Source: Syntrophomonas sp. UBA5288 (GTDB lineage Bacteria > Bacillota > Syntrophomonadia > Syntrophomonadales > Syntrophomonadaceae). From it: a stretch of 6,207 nt of DNA. The DNA is taken from positions 1 through 6,207 of the forward strand of contig DHSK01000015.1 of NCBI GenBank assembly GCA_002408445.1, given 5' to 3'. Shown here one piece after another: positions 1 to 4,768 of the stretch (position 1 is the first letter of the stretch; every line of letters begins with the position of its first letter). The notes beneath the pieces were generated by a model that saw only the letters and a list, made by a program, of their open reading frames with translations, was not told the DNA's origin and did not search any database. Both the position numbers and the translations under genes were made by a program.

Positions 1-677
1 CCTAACAGGTTGGCTTTGGGAACCCGGACATCTTTAAATATAACTTCGGACTGGGCGGAAGCGCGGATTCCCAGTTTGTCCAAAGGCTCGCTAATAGTTA
101 TGCCCGGAGTCTTGGCCGGTACTGCAAATGCGCTGAGCCCTTTGGTGCCTTTGGATTTATCGGTCATGGCAAATACTGTTAAAAGACCGGCATAGTAAGC
201 ATTGGATATGAACATTTTGGAGCCGTTGAGTACATATTCATCGCCGTCTAAAACAGCAGTTGTTTGTGCTCCACCTGCATCAGTACCTGCATTAGGTTCA
301 GTCAGAGCAAATCCAGCGAGCATTTCACCGGTGCAAAGCGGTTTGAGGAATTTTTGTTTCTGTTCTTCAGTTCCGTATGCGAAGATCGGGAAACTGGCCA
401 GTGAAGTATGACACTCAATGGAAATGCCGGTTGAAGCGCAGGCACGGGATACTTCTTCAATAACTATCATATAAGTTAATAAATCAGCACCTGCTCCGCC
501 GTATTCCTTGCCATAAGGAACACCCAGGAAACCTTTTTCGCCTAATTTCTTCATGGTATCCAGCGGATAACGTCCTTCTCTGTCGATCTCTTCTGCTATT
601 GGTTCAACGTATTTTTCGCAGAATTCGCGAATACTGGCACGAGCCATCATTTGTTCTTCTGTCAGTCTAAAATCCAT
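1..677 (-). CDS. Acyl-CoA dehydrogenase, short-chain/butyryl-CoA type (C-terminus beyond window)
   Basis: FAD-dependent enzyme that introduces the alpha,beta double bond into acyl-CoA and passes electrons to electron-transfer flavoprotein. The 225 visible residues begin MDFRLTEEQ, the usual start of bacterial short-chain acyl-CoA dehydrogenases. The helical N-terminal domain covers about residues 1-120. The family signature ALTEPNAGTDAGG lies at 124-136, with NGSKMFISNA at 151-160 and LGIRAS at 202-207, both typical of the beta-domain that holds FAD and substrate. The catalytic glutamate and the C-terminal helical domain lie outside the window. From memory the sequence most resembles clostridial butyryl-CoA dehydrogenases, so a short-chain substrate is likely but not proven. 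The start is fixed by a GAGAGGAAG Shine-Dalgarno about 9 bases upstream. No etfAB is visible; it could lie downstream past the left edge. Family call is very secure, substrate is inference. Confidence 0.95.
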   Translation of the reverse strand, partial: MDFRLTEEQMMARASIREFCEKYVEPIAEEIDREGRYPLDTMKKLGEKGFLGVPYGKEYGGAGADLLTYMIVIEEVSRACASTGISIECHTSLASFPIFAYGTEEQKQKFLKPLCTGEMLAGFALTEPNAGTDAGGAQTTAVLDGDEYVLNGSKMFISNAYYAGLLTVFAMTDKSKGTKGLSAFAVPAKTPGITISEPLDKLGIRASAQSEVIFKDVRVPKANLL

Positions 678-753
678 ATTCAATACTTCCTCTCGTATCT
701 AGATTAAGCCATTTGAGTTTGAATACCTCAGGCCTGCAGTGCCATCAGCCTTT

Positions 754-765
754 GTTGAGCTCAAC
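754..765. promoter_or_regulatory. Perfect 12-base palindrome in the acyl-CoA dehydrogenase leader
   Basis: GTTGAGCTCAAC is a perfect palindrome about 77 bases upstream of the start codon and about 55 bases downstream of the predicted transcription start. A dyad without a loop suits a dimeric repressor site better than an RNA hairpin. No regulator is identified, and a 12-base palindrome can occur by chance. Confidence 0.3.
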
Positions 766-827
766 CACTTCACAGGAACAATGCCGTGTTCGACAAAACA
801 ACAAATCTATCTTGTTTACACGACCAT

Positions 828-855
828 TTTATATGATAGGCAAATAGTTTGTCAA
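828..855 (-). promoter_or_regulatory. Probable sigma-A promoter of the acyl-CoA dehydrogenase gene
   Basis: Read on the minus strand there is a perfect TTGACA at 855-850, then 16 bases, then TATAAA at 833-828. TAAAAT at 831-826 gives an 18-base alternative. Transcription would begin near 820, leaving an untranslated leader of roughly 140 bases before the start codon at 677. This is the best promoter match in the window for the minus-strand gene; it is a motif call only. Confidence 0.6.
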
Positions 856-1040
856 CCAAATATTCGCATACAAATATTTCTTTCCGGTGTTTTAATTTCC
901 CTGTTTCCCATTAATCTGAAGCTGGCAGGCAATATGCTGATTGGTACATTATCAACCCTCAGATAGTTCCGGGCATTGTCCTGAAGTTTATTCGCTGCGG
1001 TATTTTTATAAAACGTTATCTCAAAATGGCTTACTCAGAC
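856..1040. other. Intergenic stretch with no recognisable gene
   Basis: Part of the 428-base gap between two divergent genes. Apart from CAAATATT repeated at 857-864 and 871-878, next to the -35 box of the leftward promoter, I see no RNA gene, terminator, or open frame with a ribosome binding site here. A 75-codon frame starting with GTG at 739 lacks a Shine-Dalgarno, overlaps the promoter and looks spurious. Confidence 0.5.
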
Positions 1041-1069
1041 TTGGCTTTACGGTCAATAGCTATTATAAT
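1041..1069 (+). promoter_or_regulatory. Probable sigma-A promoter of the DUF896 gene
   Basis: TTGGCT at 1041-1046, a 17-base spacer and a perfect TATAAT at 1064-1069. Transcription would start near 1076, about 30 bases before the start codon at 1106, and the intervening sequence carries a GAGGTG ribosome binding site. It is the only convincing forward promoter upstream of cobS, so it may also feed the cobS-cobC genes through the leader at 1325-1518. Confidence 0.6.
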
Positions 1070-1105
1070 TGGATTTACTAAAAGTATTTAACTGAGGTGT
1101 AAACA

Positions 1106-1324
1106 ATGATAACGGCAGAACTTCTTCAGCGTATTAATGAATTGGCCGGGAAAAAGAAAGTTGAGGGATTGACCCCGACGGAACTGGCTGAACAAAAACG
1201 GCTCTATAAGATTTACCTGGCCTCCATCCGCGAACAGGTTACCACCCAGCTTGATGAAGCCGGGATCAAACCGAAAAGCAAGTGTGGTTGCCATGATGCC
1301 AACTGCAAGCATCACCATCATTAA
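1106..1324 (+). CDS. DUF896 (YnzC/UPF0291-like) small protein with Cys/His-rich tail
   Basis: A 72-residue protein. Residues 1-55 match the DUF896 family of Firmicutes: an N-terminal helix with INELAGKKK (10-18), the conserved GLTPTELAEQKRLYKIYL segment (21-38) and a second helix through IREQVTTQL. Bacillus YnzC, the family prototype, is of similar length; its structure is a small helical hairpin and its molecular function is not established. The tail is odd: residues 60-72 carry Cys60, Cys62, His63, Cys67 and His69-His72, a cluster that could bind a metal such as zinc or nickel. The start is supported by GAGGTG about 7 bases upstream. The gene stands alone behind its own promoter and is followed by a terminator-like hairpin. 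Family call is firm; metal binding is inference from composition only. Confidence 0.88.
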   Translation: MITAELLQRINELAGKKKVEGLTPTELAEQKRLYKIYLASIREQVTTQLDEAGIKPKSKCGCHDANCKHHHH

Positions 1325-1365
1325 TGCCCGGGTTATGCTCTGAAGCCGACCCGGAGATCTGAACC

Positions 1366-1496
1366 GGATAACGTAAACTTTCTAAAGGAGATTCTTGAGC
1401 TGTGAGCCTTGAGAATCTTTTTTATCTGGTGAAATTAACCGGAAGGAATCGCAGCGAGTATCGTGGAAGTGAAAAACATGTAGTTTACGCTTATCC
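1366..1496. repeat. 14-bp imperfect long-range inverted repeat, arms 1366-1379 and 1482-1496
   Basis: GGATAACGTAAACT at 1366-1379 is complementary over all 14 bases to AGTTTACG/TTATCC at 1482-1496, with one extra C (1490) bulged in the right arm. The arms are separated by 102 bases. In RNA this would be a strong closing stem around the terminator-like hairpin. In DNA it would be the terminal repeats of a 131-base element. No matching target-site duplication is visible at the flanks. Confidence 0.6.
1389..1423 (+). terminator. Intrinsic terminator or attenuator between the DUF896 gene and cobS
   Basis: AGATTCT (1389-1395) pairs with AGAATCT (1412-1418), followed directly by a run of six T (1418-1423). 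An inner 3-bp GCT/AGC pairing (1399-1401 with 1405-1407) extends the hairpin across a small internal loop. It would end the DUF896 transcript about 95 bases after its stop codon. Because it lies inside the inverted repeat 1366-1496, its formation may be conditional. The outer stem is AT-rich, so strength is uncertain. Confidence 0.6.
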
Positions 1497-1506
1497 CAAT
1501 TATTAT

Positions 1507-1512
1507 GGAGAG
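1507..1512 (+). promoter_or_regulatory. Ribosome binding site that sets the cobS start at 1519
   Basis: GGAGAG sits 6-8 bases before the ATG at 1519, which begins MRAFLFALSFLTILP, a typical CobS N-terminus. A longer in-frame start, GTG at 1402 behind AAAGGAG (1384-1390), would add 39 residues unlike CobS and lies in the loop of the terminator hairpin, so it is not preferred. Confidence 0.7.
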
Positions 1513-1518
1513 ATATGC

Positions 1519-2274
1519 ATGAGAGCGTTTTTATTTGCCCTATCCTTTTTAACCATCCTTCCTGCTTCCCGGAACACACCGGTAGCAGAAAAAGATATTG
1601 TAAGGTCTATTTACTTTTTTCCGCTGGTAGGCTTTATCATAGGTGGCATCCTGGCTTTGACCGGATCTATCAGCAATTTGCTCTTACCGGGCCTGGGCGG
1701 TAATGCCCTGATCATTGCCGTATGGGCTTTTATTACCCGGGGGCTTCACCTGGACGGTCTGATGGATACGGCGGACGGGCTTTACAGCAACCAGGACCGG
1801 GCGGGGATGCTGGAGATAATGAAAGACAGCCGGGTCGGGGCTATGGGAGCTATTGCTCTGGTTATGGTAATACTACTGAAGTTTTCTTTTCTAGCTTCTC
1901 TTCCTGCCCCTGACAAAGTATATCTGCTATTTCTGGCGCCTGCAGTGGGAAGATGTATGATGGTGTATGCGGTGATACTATTTCCCTATGCGCGTACCGG
2001 CCCGGGACTGGGAAAACCTTTTGGTGAAAGTAATGGTATTGGTAAACCAATTATCGCTACCTTATTGACCATGGCAGGAGGTTTTCTTCTATACGGCTGG
2101 ACCGGGGTGATCCTGGCCTCTGTTACTATTTTTATAACATGGTGTATAGCTCGATCGATTGCCCGTATTTTGGGAGGCTTGACCGGGGATACCTATGGAG
2201 CGCTTTGTGAAATCTCCGAAACCGTCTTTATTATGGCGGCTGTAATAGCAAAATCAATGGGCAAACTGGTTTAA
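1519..2274 (+). CDS. cobS: Adenosylcobinamide-GDP ribazoletransferase (cobalamin synthase)
   Basis: Integral membrane enzyme that joins adenosylcobinamide-GDP to alpha-ribazole (or its 5'-phosphate), completing the nucleotide loop of cobalamin. The 251-residue product has the usual family length of about 250. The hallmark HLDGLMDTADGL is at residues 77-88, with acidic residues expected to bind Mg2+, followed by MKDSRVGAMGA at 101-111. The C-terminal GGLTGDTYGA lies at 219-228 and a further acidic ESETV-like segment (EISETV) at 231-236. Hydrophobic segments at about 31-50, 62-75, 108-129, 134-155, 177-205 and 236-246 fit a polytopic membrane protein. It is followed 57 bases later by a cobC-like gene in the same direction, giving a two-gene cobalamin unit without cobU or cobT here. 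Upstream there is a terminator-bearing leader rather than a clear promoter. Confidence 0.96.
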   Translation: MRAFLFALSFLTILPASRNTPVAEKDIVRSIYFFPLVGFIIGGILALTGSISNLLLPGLGGNALIIAVWAFITRGLHLDGLMDTADGLYSNQDRAGMLEIMKDSRVGAMGAIALVMVILLKFSFLASLPAPDKVYLLFLAPAVGRCMMVYAVILFPYARTGPGLGKPFGESNGIGKPIIATLLTMAGGFLLYGWTGVILASVTIFITWCIARSIARILGGLTGDTYGALCEISETVFIMAAVIAKSMGKLV

Positions 2275-2331
2275 GGCCCGTCCCCGGTGGCTTTAACGAT
2301 TAATACCAAGTGATAGCAAAGGAAGACTTTT

Positions 2332-2925
2332 ATGAAAATCATATTACTCCGGCATGGAGAAACAGAATGGAATGCTCTTTCCCGTTATCAGGGACATACC
2401 GATATTTCTCTCAATGATAAGGGGAAAACACAGGCCAGGCGGGCGGCCCGCTACCTGTGGGAAAATGAACAGGTGGAAGCCGTCTACTGCAGTGACTTGT
2501 CCCGTACCCGGCAAACGGCAGCAATAGCAGCACAGGTGTTGGAACAGCAGGTTTATTATGATGGCCGGCTGCGCGAACTCTGCTTCGGAGTGTGGGAAGG
2601 ACTGACTTTCAGTGAAGTATATGAAAAGTACCGTGATGACTGGGATAAATGGTACAAAGATGGGTGGAATTTCAAGATGCCGGGAGGGGAGACCTTCACA
2701 GAAGTGGTAGCCAGGGCCGGTCAGGCCCTGGACGAAATCGCTTCCCAACATACCGGCACCGTACTGGTGGTAACCCATGGAGGGGTTATAAAAGCACTTC
2801 TGGGACATTTTGACCCTTCTTTTGATCTTTGGAAAACGGATATTGCTCCCGGGTCCATGACCTATATCGAATTCGAAAACGGAAATTATAAAATATTAAA
2901 AACCGGCCTGACGCCGTACCCATAG
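2332..2925 (+). CDS. cobC: Histidine phosphatase (phosphoglycerate mutase family), probable alpha-ribazole phosphatase
   Basis: A 197-residue protein of the histidine phosphatase superfamily. The catalytic LRHGET is at residues 6-11 with His8 as the phosphorylated nucleophile. SDLSRTRQTA at 54-63 supplies the second phosphate-binding arginine region, RELCFGVWEG at 81-90 gives the acid/base glutamate region, and VVTHGG at 147-152 supplies the second catalytic histidine, His149. The family includes alpha-ribazole-5'-phosphate phosphatase (CobC), 2,3-bisphosphoglycerate-dependent mutases and broad-specificity phosphatases, which sequence alone separates poorly. The position 57 bases behind cobS in the same direction is the main argument for CobC, which removes the 5'-phosphate in lower-ligand assembly. 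AAAGGAAG at 2318-2325 is a good ribosome binding site for the ATG at 2332. Family is firm; the CobC role is inference from context. Confidence 0.85.
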   Translation: MKIILLRHGETEWNALSRYQGHTDISLNDKGKTQARRAARYLWENEQVEAVYCSDLSRTRQTAAIAAQVLEQQVYYDGRLRELCFGVWEGLTFSEVYEKYRDDWDKWYKDGWNFKMPGGETFTEVVARAGQALDEIASQHTGTVLVVTHGGVIKALLGHFDPSFDLWKTDIAPGSMTYIEFENGNYKILKTGLTPYP

Positions 2926-3088
2926 GGCACACTGATGTTCGGCTATCGCCTAACCACTAACGTAGTGAGCGCGACTCACCCTGCGGGTACTACTGCTGCT
3001 CCCTTTGGTCGCTATTAAGGTTGCTAAACAACCAAGCATAAGAACCGTCCCCATGCCTGGCACCCATGCCTGGCACCATAAGAGGTGC
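2926..3088. repeat. Non-coding repeat-like block with small hairpins between convergent genes
   Basis: The 163 bases between the convergent cobC-like and ClC genes contain CACTA/TAGTG (2955-2959, 2963-2967), the overlapping alternative GTGAG/CTCAC (2965-2969, 2975-2979), ACCC/GGGT (2978-2981, 2985-2988) and GGTTG/CAACC (3019-3023, 3029-3033). They are followed by AGAACCGTCCCC (3041-3052) and a duplicated 13-mer. None has a T tract on either strand, so this does not read as an ordinary bidirectional terminator. From memory, AGAACCGTCCCC next to TGCCTGGCACC recurs between genes in clostridial genomes; I cannot verify this here. A non-autonomous mobile or REP-like element remnant is the most likely reading. 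Confidence 0.5.
3052..3077. repeat. Perfect tandem duplication of a 13-mer
   Basis: CATGCCTGGCACC occurs at 3052-3064 and again, identical and directly adjacent, at 3065-3077. It lies 11 bases from the 3' end of the ClC gene. Within the unit TGCC and GGCA are complementary, giving a compact dyad. Two copies are too few and too close for a CRISPR array. Confidence 0.9.
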
Positions 3089-4663
3089 TTAGCAGGGAAT
3101 TGCTTCAGCCATGAGCTGCATTAGTTTATAGGTTTGGGGTGCCTGATCCTGGCTGGTCAATATATTCAGATAATCCCCGGCTAAAATAGTGGTATTTCCG
3201 TGGGGTATAATTTCTTCTTCTCCCCGCCGGATGCTTACCAGGAGGCAGTTGGAAGGCCATTTGACCTCTTTTACCCGGCGGTTGTCCAGATTAGAATTAA
3301 GGCCTACCGCAATTTCCAACAAGGTTTGCCCGGATCGTTTATCTGATTCCGAAATATCTTTTTCCTTGCGCAGAATTCGCTGTAACAATTCATCGTAGAT
3401 CGGCTTGCCTTTAAGGATATCGCTGGTGACATAGGCTGTCATTGATACAATGATTACAGGGAGCAAATGGGTGAAAGAGCCTGTCATTTCAGTAATCAAG
3501 ATACTTCCCGTTATAGGGGATTTAACTATGGCGGTAAAATACCCGGCCATGGCAAAAACCACAAAGTTATTAACATACTGAGGATCGAGATGGCTGAAAA
3601 ATACCGCCGCATTGCCGCTGATACCACCGATCAGGGCGCCTATAACCAGCAGGGGAAGGAATATGCCGCCAGGAACACCTGAACCATAGCTGATAATGGT
3701 AAAAATAAATTTAACCACAACCAGCGTCAAGAGAAGAGCTATGCCAAAATGGCCCTGACTAAGAGAATTAATTAAGTCATTTCCTCCCCCTAAACATACC
3801 GGAAGATATAATCCGACCGGGATACTTAATAACAGCGGCACGATGGCAAGATACCTGGGGGGAATCAATGTTTGCTTTTTATATATATCCTGAGCTTTGA
3901 GCAGGCTCCGATTGAATAAAACTCCCAATAGGCCAAGGACCAGGCCCAGGATGATCAGGTGCACATAATATTTAAAAGGAAGTTGGGGCAGGATACCAAA
4001 ATTAAATATTGGTTCTATGCCAAAAAAGTGCTTGGAAATAAAATCAGCGCTCAGTGAAGCTGCCATGCAGGACATTAATACCGGCGGAGAAAAGTTTTTG
4101 TGCAGTTCTTCCAGGCTGAATATTACACCGGCCAGGGGAGCATTAAAAGCTGCGGCCAGACCTGCACCGGCTCCGCTGGTAATGAGTATTTTTTCCTCAA
4201 CCGGTAAACCTTTAAATAGCCGGTTTATACCTTGACCGGCAGCTGCTCCCAACTGAATGGAAGGACCCTCGCGGCCCAGGGACAGACCGGAACCAATGGC
4301 GAGAACCCCGCCGATAAATTTCCACACTATTATGGCAAGCCAATTCATTTGCAAGTGTCCCGCTACTACCCCTTTTACCTGCGGAATGCCGCTTCCGCCG
4401 ATTAATGTCTGCTTTTGGACCATGGTCCCCAGCAGGTAAGCAATAAATACCAGTACTATCGCCCATACGAACAAAAGCCAGGGACTGCCTGAACGCAAAA
4501 GCCCATAGAGGTGCTGCAGCCCCCAGTATGATTGCTCCAGTATAAGCCGGAACAGTACTACCACCGTGCCGGCCAAAAGACCGACCACTATGCCCTGGAA
4601 AAAAAGCTTTAACCTAAAATTACGCCAATTGACTAGTATCTCAAAAATACTGTTTGAATGCAT
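3089..4663 (-). CDS. ClC-family H+/Cl- antiporter with C-terminal TrkA_C-like domain
   Basis: Polytopic inner-membrane anion transporter of 524 residues. The ClC core spans about residues 16-425. Selectivity-filter motifs are in order: GSGIP at 90-94, GREGP at 130-134 with the gating glutamate Glu132, GSGVPGGIFLP at 327-337, and GKPIY at 419-423, whose Tyr423 corresponds to the chloride-coordinating tyrosine of E. coli ClcA (Tyr445). The second acid of SLEE (Glu186) aligns by spacing with the internal proton glutamate Glu203 of ClcA, so exchange rather than channel activity is expected. Residues from about 436 to the end are soluble and end in HGNTTILAGDYLNIL, typical of TrkA_C/RCK_C ligand-binding domains; CBS domains are absent. 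An ATG four codons upstream (4675) has no Shine-Dalgarno, whereas this one has GGAGG, so I chose 4663. Convergent with the cobC-like gene and divergent from the HD-GYP gene. The ligand of the soluble domain is unknown. Confidence 0.95.
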   Translation of the reverse strand: MHSNSIFEILVNWRNFRLKLFFQGIVVGLLAGTVVVLFRLILEQSYWGLQHLYGLLRSGSPWLLFVWAIVLVFIAYLLGTMVQKQTLIGGSGIPQVKGVVAGHLQMNWLAIIVWKFIGGVLAIGSGLSLGREGPSIQLGAAAGQGINRLFKGLPVEEKILITSGAGAGLAAAFNAPLAGVIFSLEELHKNFSPPVLMSCMAASLSADFISKHFFGIEPIFNFGILPQLPFKYYVHLIILGLVLGLLGVLFNRSLLKAQDIYKKQTLIPPRYLAIVPLLLSIPVGLYLPVCLGGGNDLINSLSQGHFGIALLLTLVVVKFIFTIISYGSGVPGGIFLPLLVIGALIGGISGNAAVFFSHLDPQYVNNFVVFAMAGYFTAIVKSPITGSILITEMTGSFTHLLPVIIVSMTAYVTSDILKGKPIYDELLQRILRKEKDISESDKRSGQTLLEIAVGLNSNLDNRRVKEVKWPSNCLLVSIRRGEEEIIPHGNTTILAGDYLNILTSQDQAPQTYKLMQLMAEAIPC

Positions 4664-4668
4664 ATTTT

Positions 4669-4673
4669 CCTCC
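4669..4673 (-). promoter_or_regulatory. Shine-Dalgarno that decides the ClC start
   Basis: On the minus strand a perfect GGAGG at 4673-4669 precedes the ATG at 4663-4661 by 5 bases. It would be inside the coding sequence if translation began at the ATG at 4675, and nothing resembling a ribosome binding site precedes that codon. The shorter start is therefore favoured. Confidence 0.75.
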
Positions 4674-4768
4674 ATGTATGTTATCTGACGGTTAGGCTAT
4701 GATTTTATATTAAGTTATTTAAACCATTTTGGCTGTTTTATTAAAAAATTTATACCAGGGGTGCAAAT
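4674..4768. promoter_or_regulatory. AT-rich divergent promoter region between ClC and HD-GYP genes
   Basis: Must hold both divergent promoters if each gene is transcribed on its own. For the rightward gene, CTGACG (4685-4690), 17 bases, TATTAA (4708-4713) is a modest match with a start near 4720. TTGGCT (4729-4734) with TATACC (4751-4756) scores similarly but would start within the ribosome binding site AGGGGTG (4757-4763), so is less likely. For the leftward gene TATAAA at 4709-4704 is a possible -10 box without a convincing -35. Confidence 0.35.

Larger units (their letters stand above)
1325..1518 (+). promoter_or_regulatory. Structured leader upstream of cobS (possible attenuator or small inserted element)
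   Basis: This 194-base gap is rich in potential RNA structure. In order it holds a 7-bp hairpin (CCGGGTT 1328-1334 with GACCCGG 1348-1354), a long-range inverted repeat (1366-1379 with 1482-1496), a terminator-like hairpin inside it (1389-1423), and a small hairpin CTGGT/ACCGG (1426-1430 with 1438-1442, one T-G pair). I see no good promoter between the terminator and cobS, so cobS is probably read through this leader. That arrangement suggests control by attenuation. It does not show the conserved GCCACTG and terminal box of the cobalamin riboswitch well enough to be called one. Confidence 0.45.

Noticed and set aside
739..966. 75-codon open frame on the plus strand beginning with GTG
   Set aside because: No Shine-Dalgarno, no recognisable family, and it overlaps the predicted leftward promoter and palindrome.
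1088..1321. Antisense open frame across the DUF896 gene
   Set aside because: A shadow of the real gene in the other strand; no ribosome binding site or family resemblance.
1341..1379. Resemblance to the 3' boxes of cobalamin or thiamine pyrophosphate riboswitches (CCCGGAGATCTGAACCGG and CTGAACCGGATAACGTA)
   Set aside because: The partner motifs are missing: no clean GCCACTG for B12, and the thiamine-type box lacks its second stem strand. A covariance-model scan would settle it.
1402..1518. N-terminal extension of CobS from GTG 1402
   Set aside because: The 39 added residues do not resemble CobS, the ATG at 1519 has its own GGAGAG, and the resulting 251 residues match the family length. It is kept only as a possible leader frame.
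2275..2331. Possible terminator between cobS and the cobC-like gene
   Set aside because: GC-rich bases at 2275-2291 do not form a clean stem and no T tract follows, so the two genes are treated as co-transcribed.
2344..2808. 154-codon antisense frame inside the cobC-like gene
   Set aside because: It overlaps a clear histidine phosphatase with all catalytic motifs and shows no family resemblance itself.
3052..3077. CRISPR-like repeat
   Set aside because: Only two 13-base copies, directly adjacent with no spacer, and no cas genes nearby.
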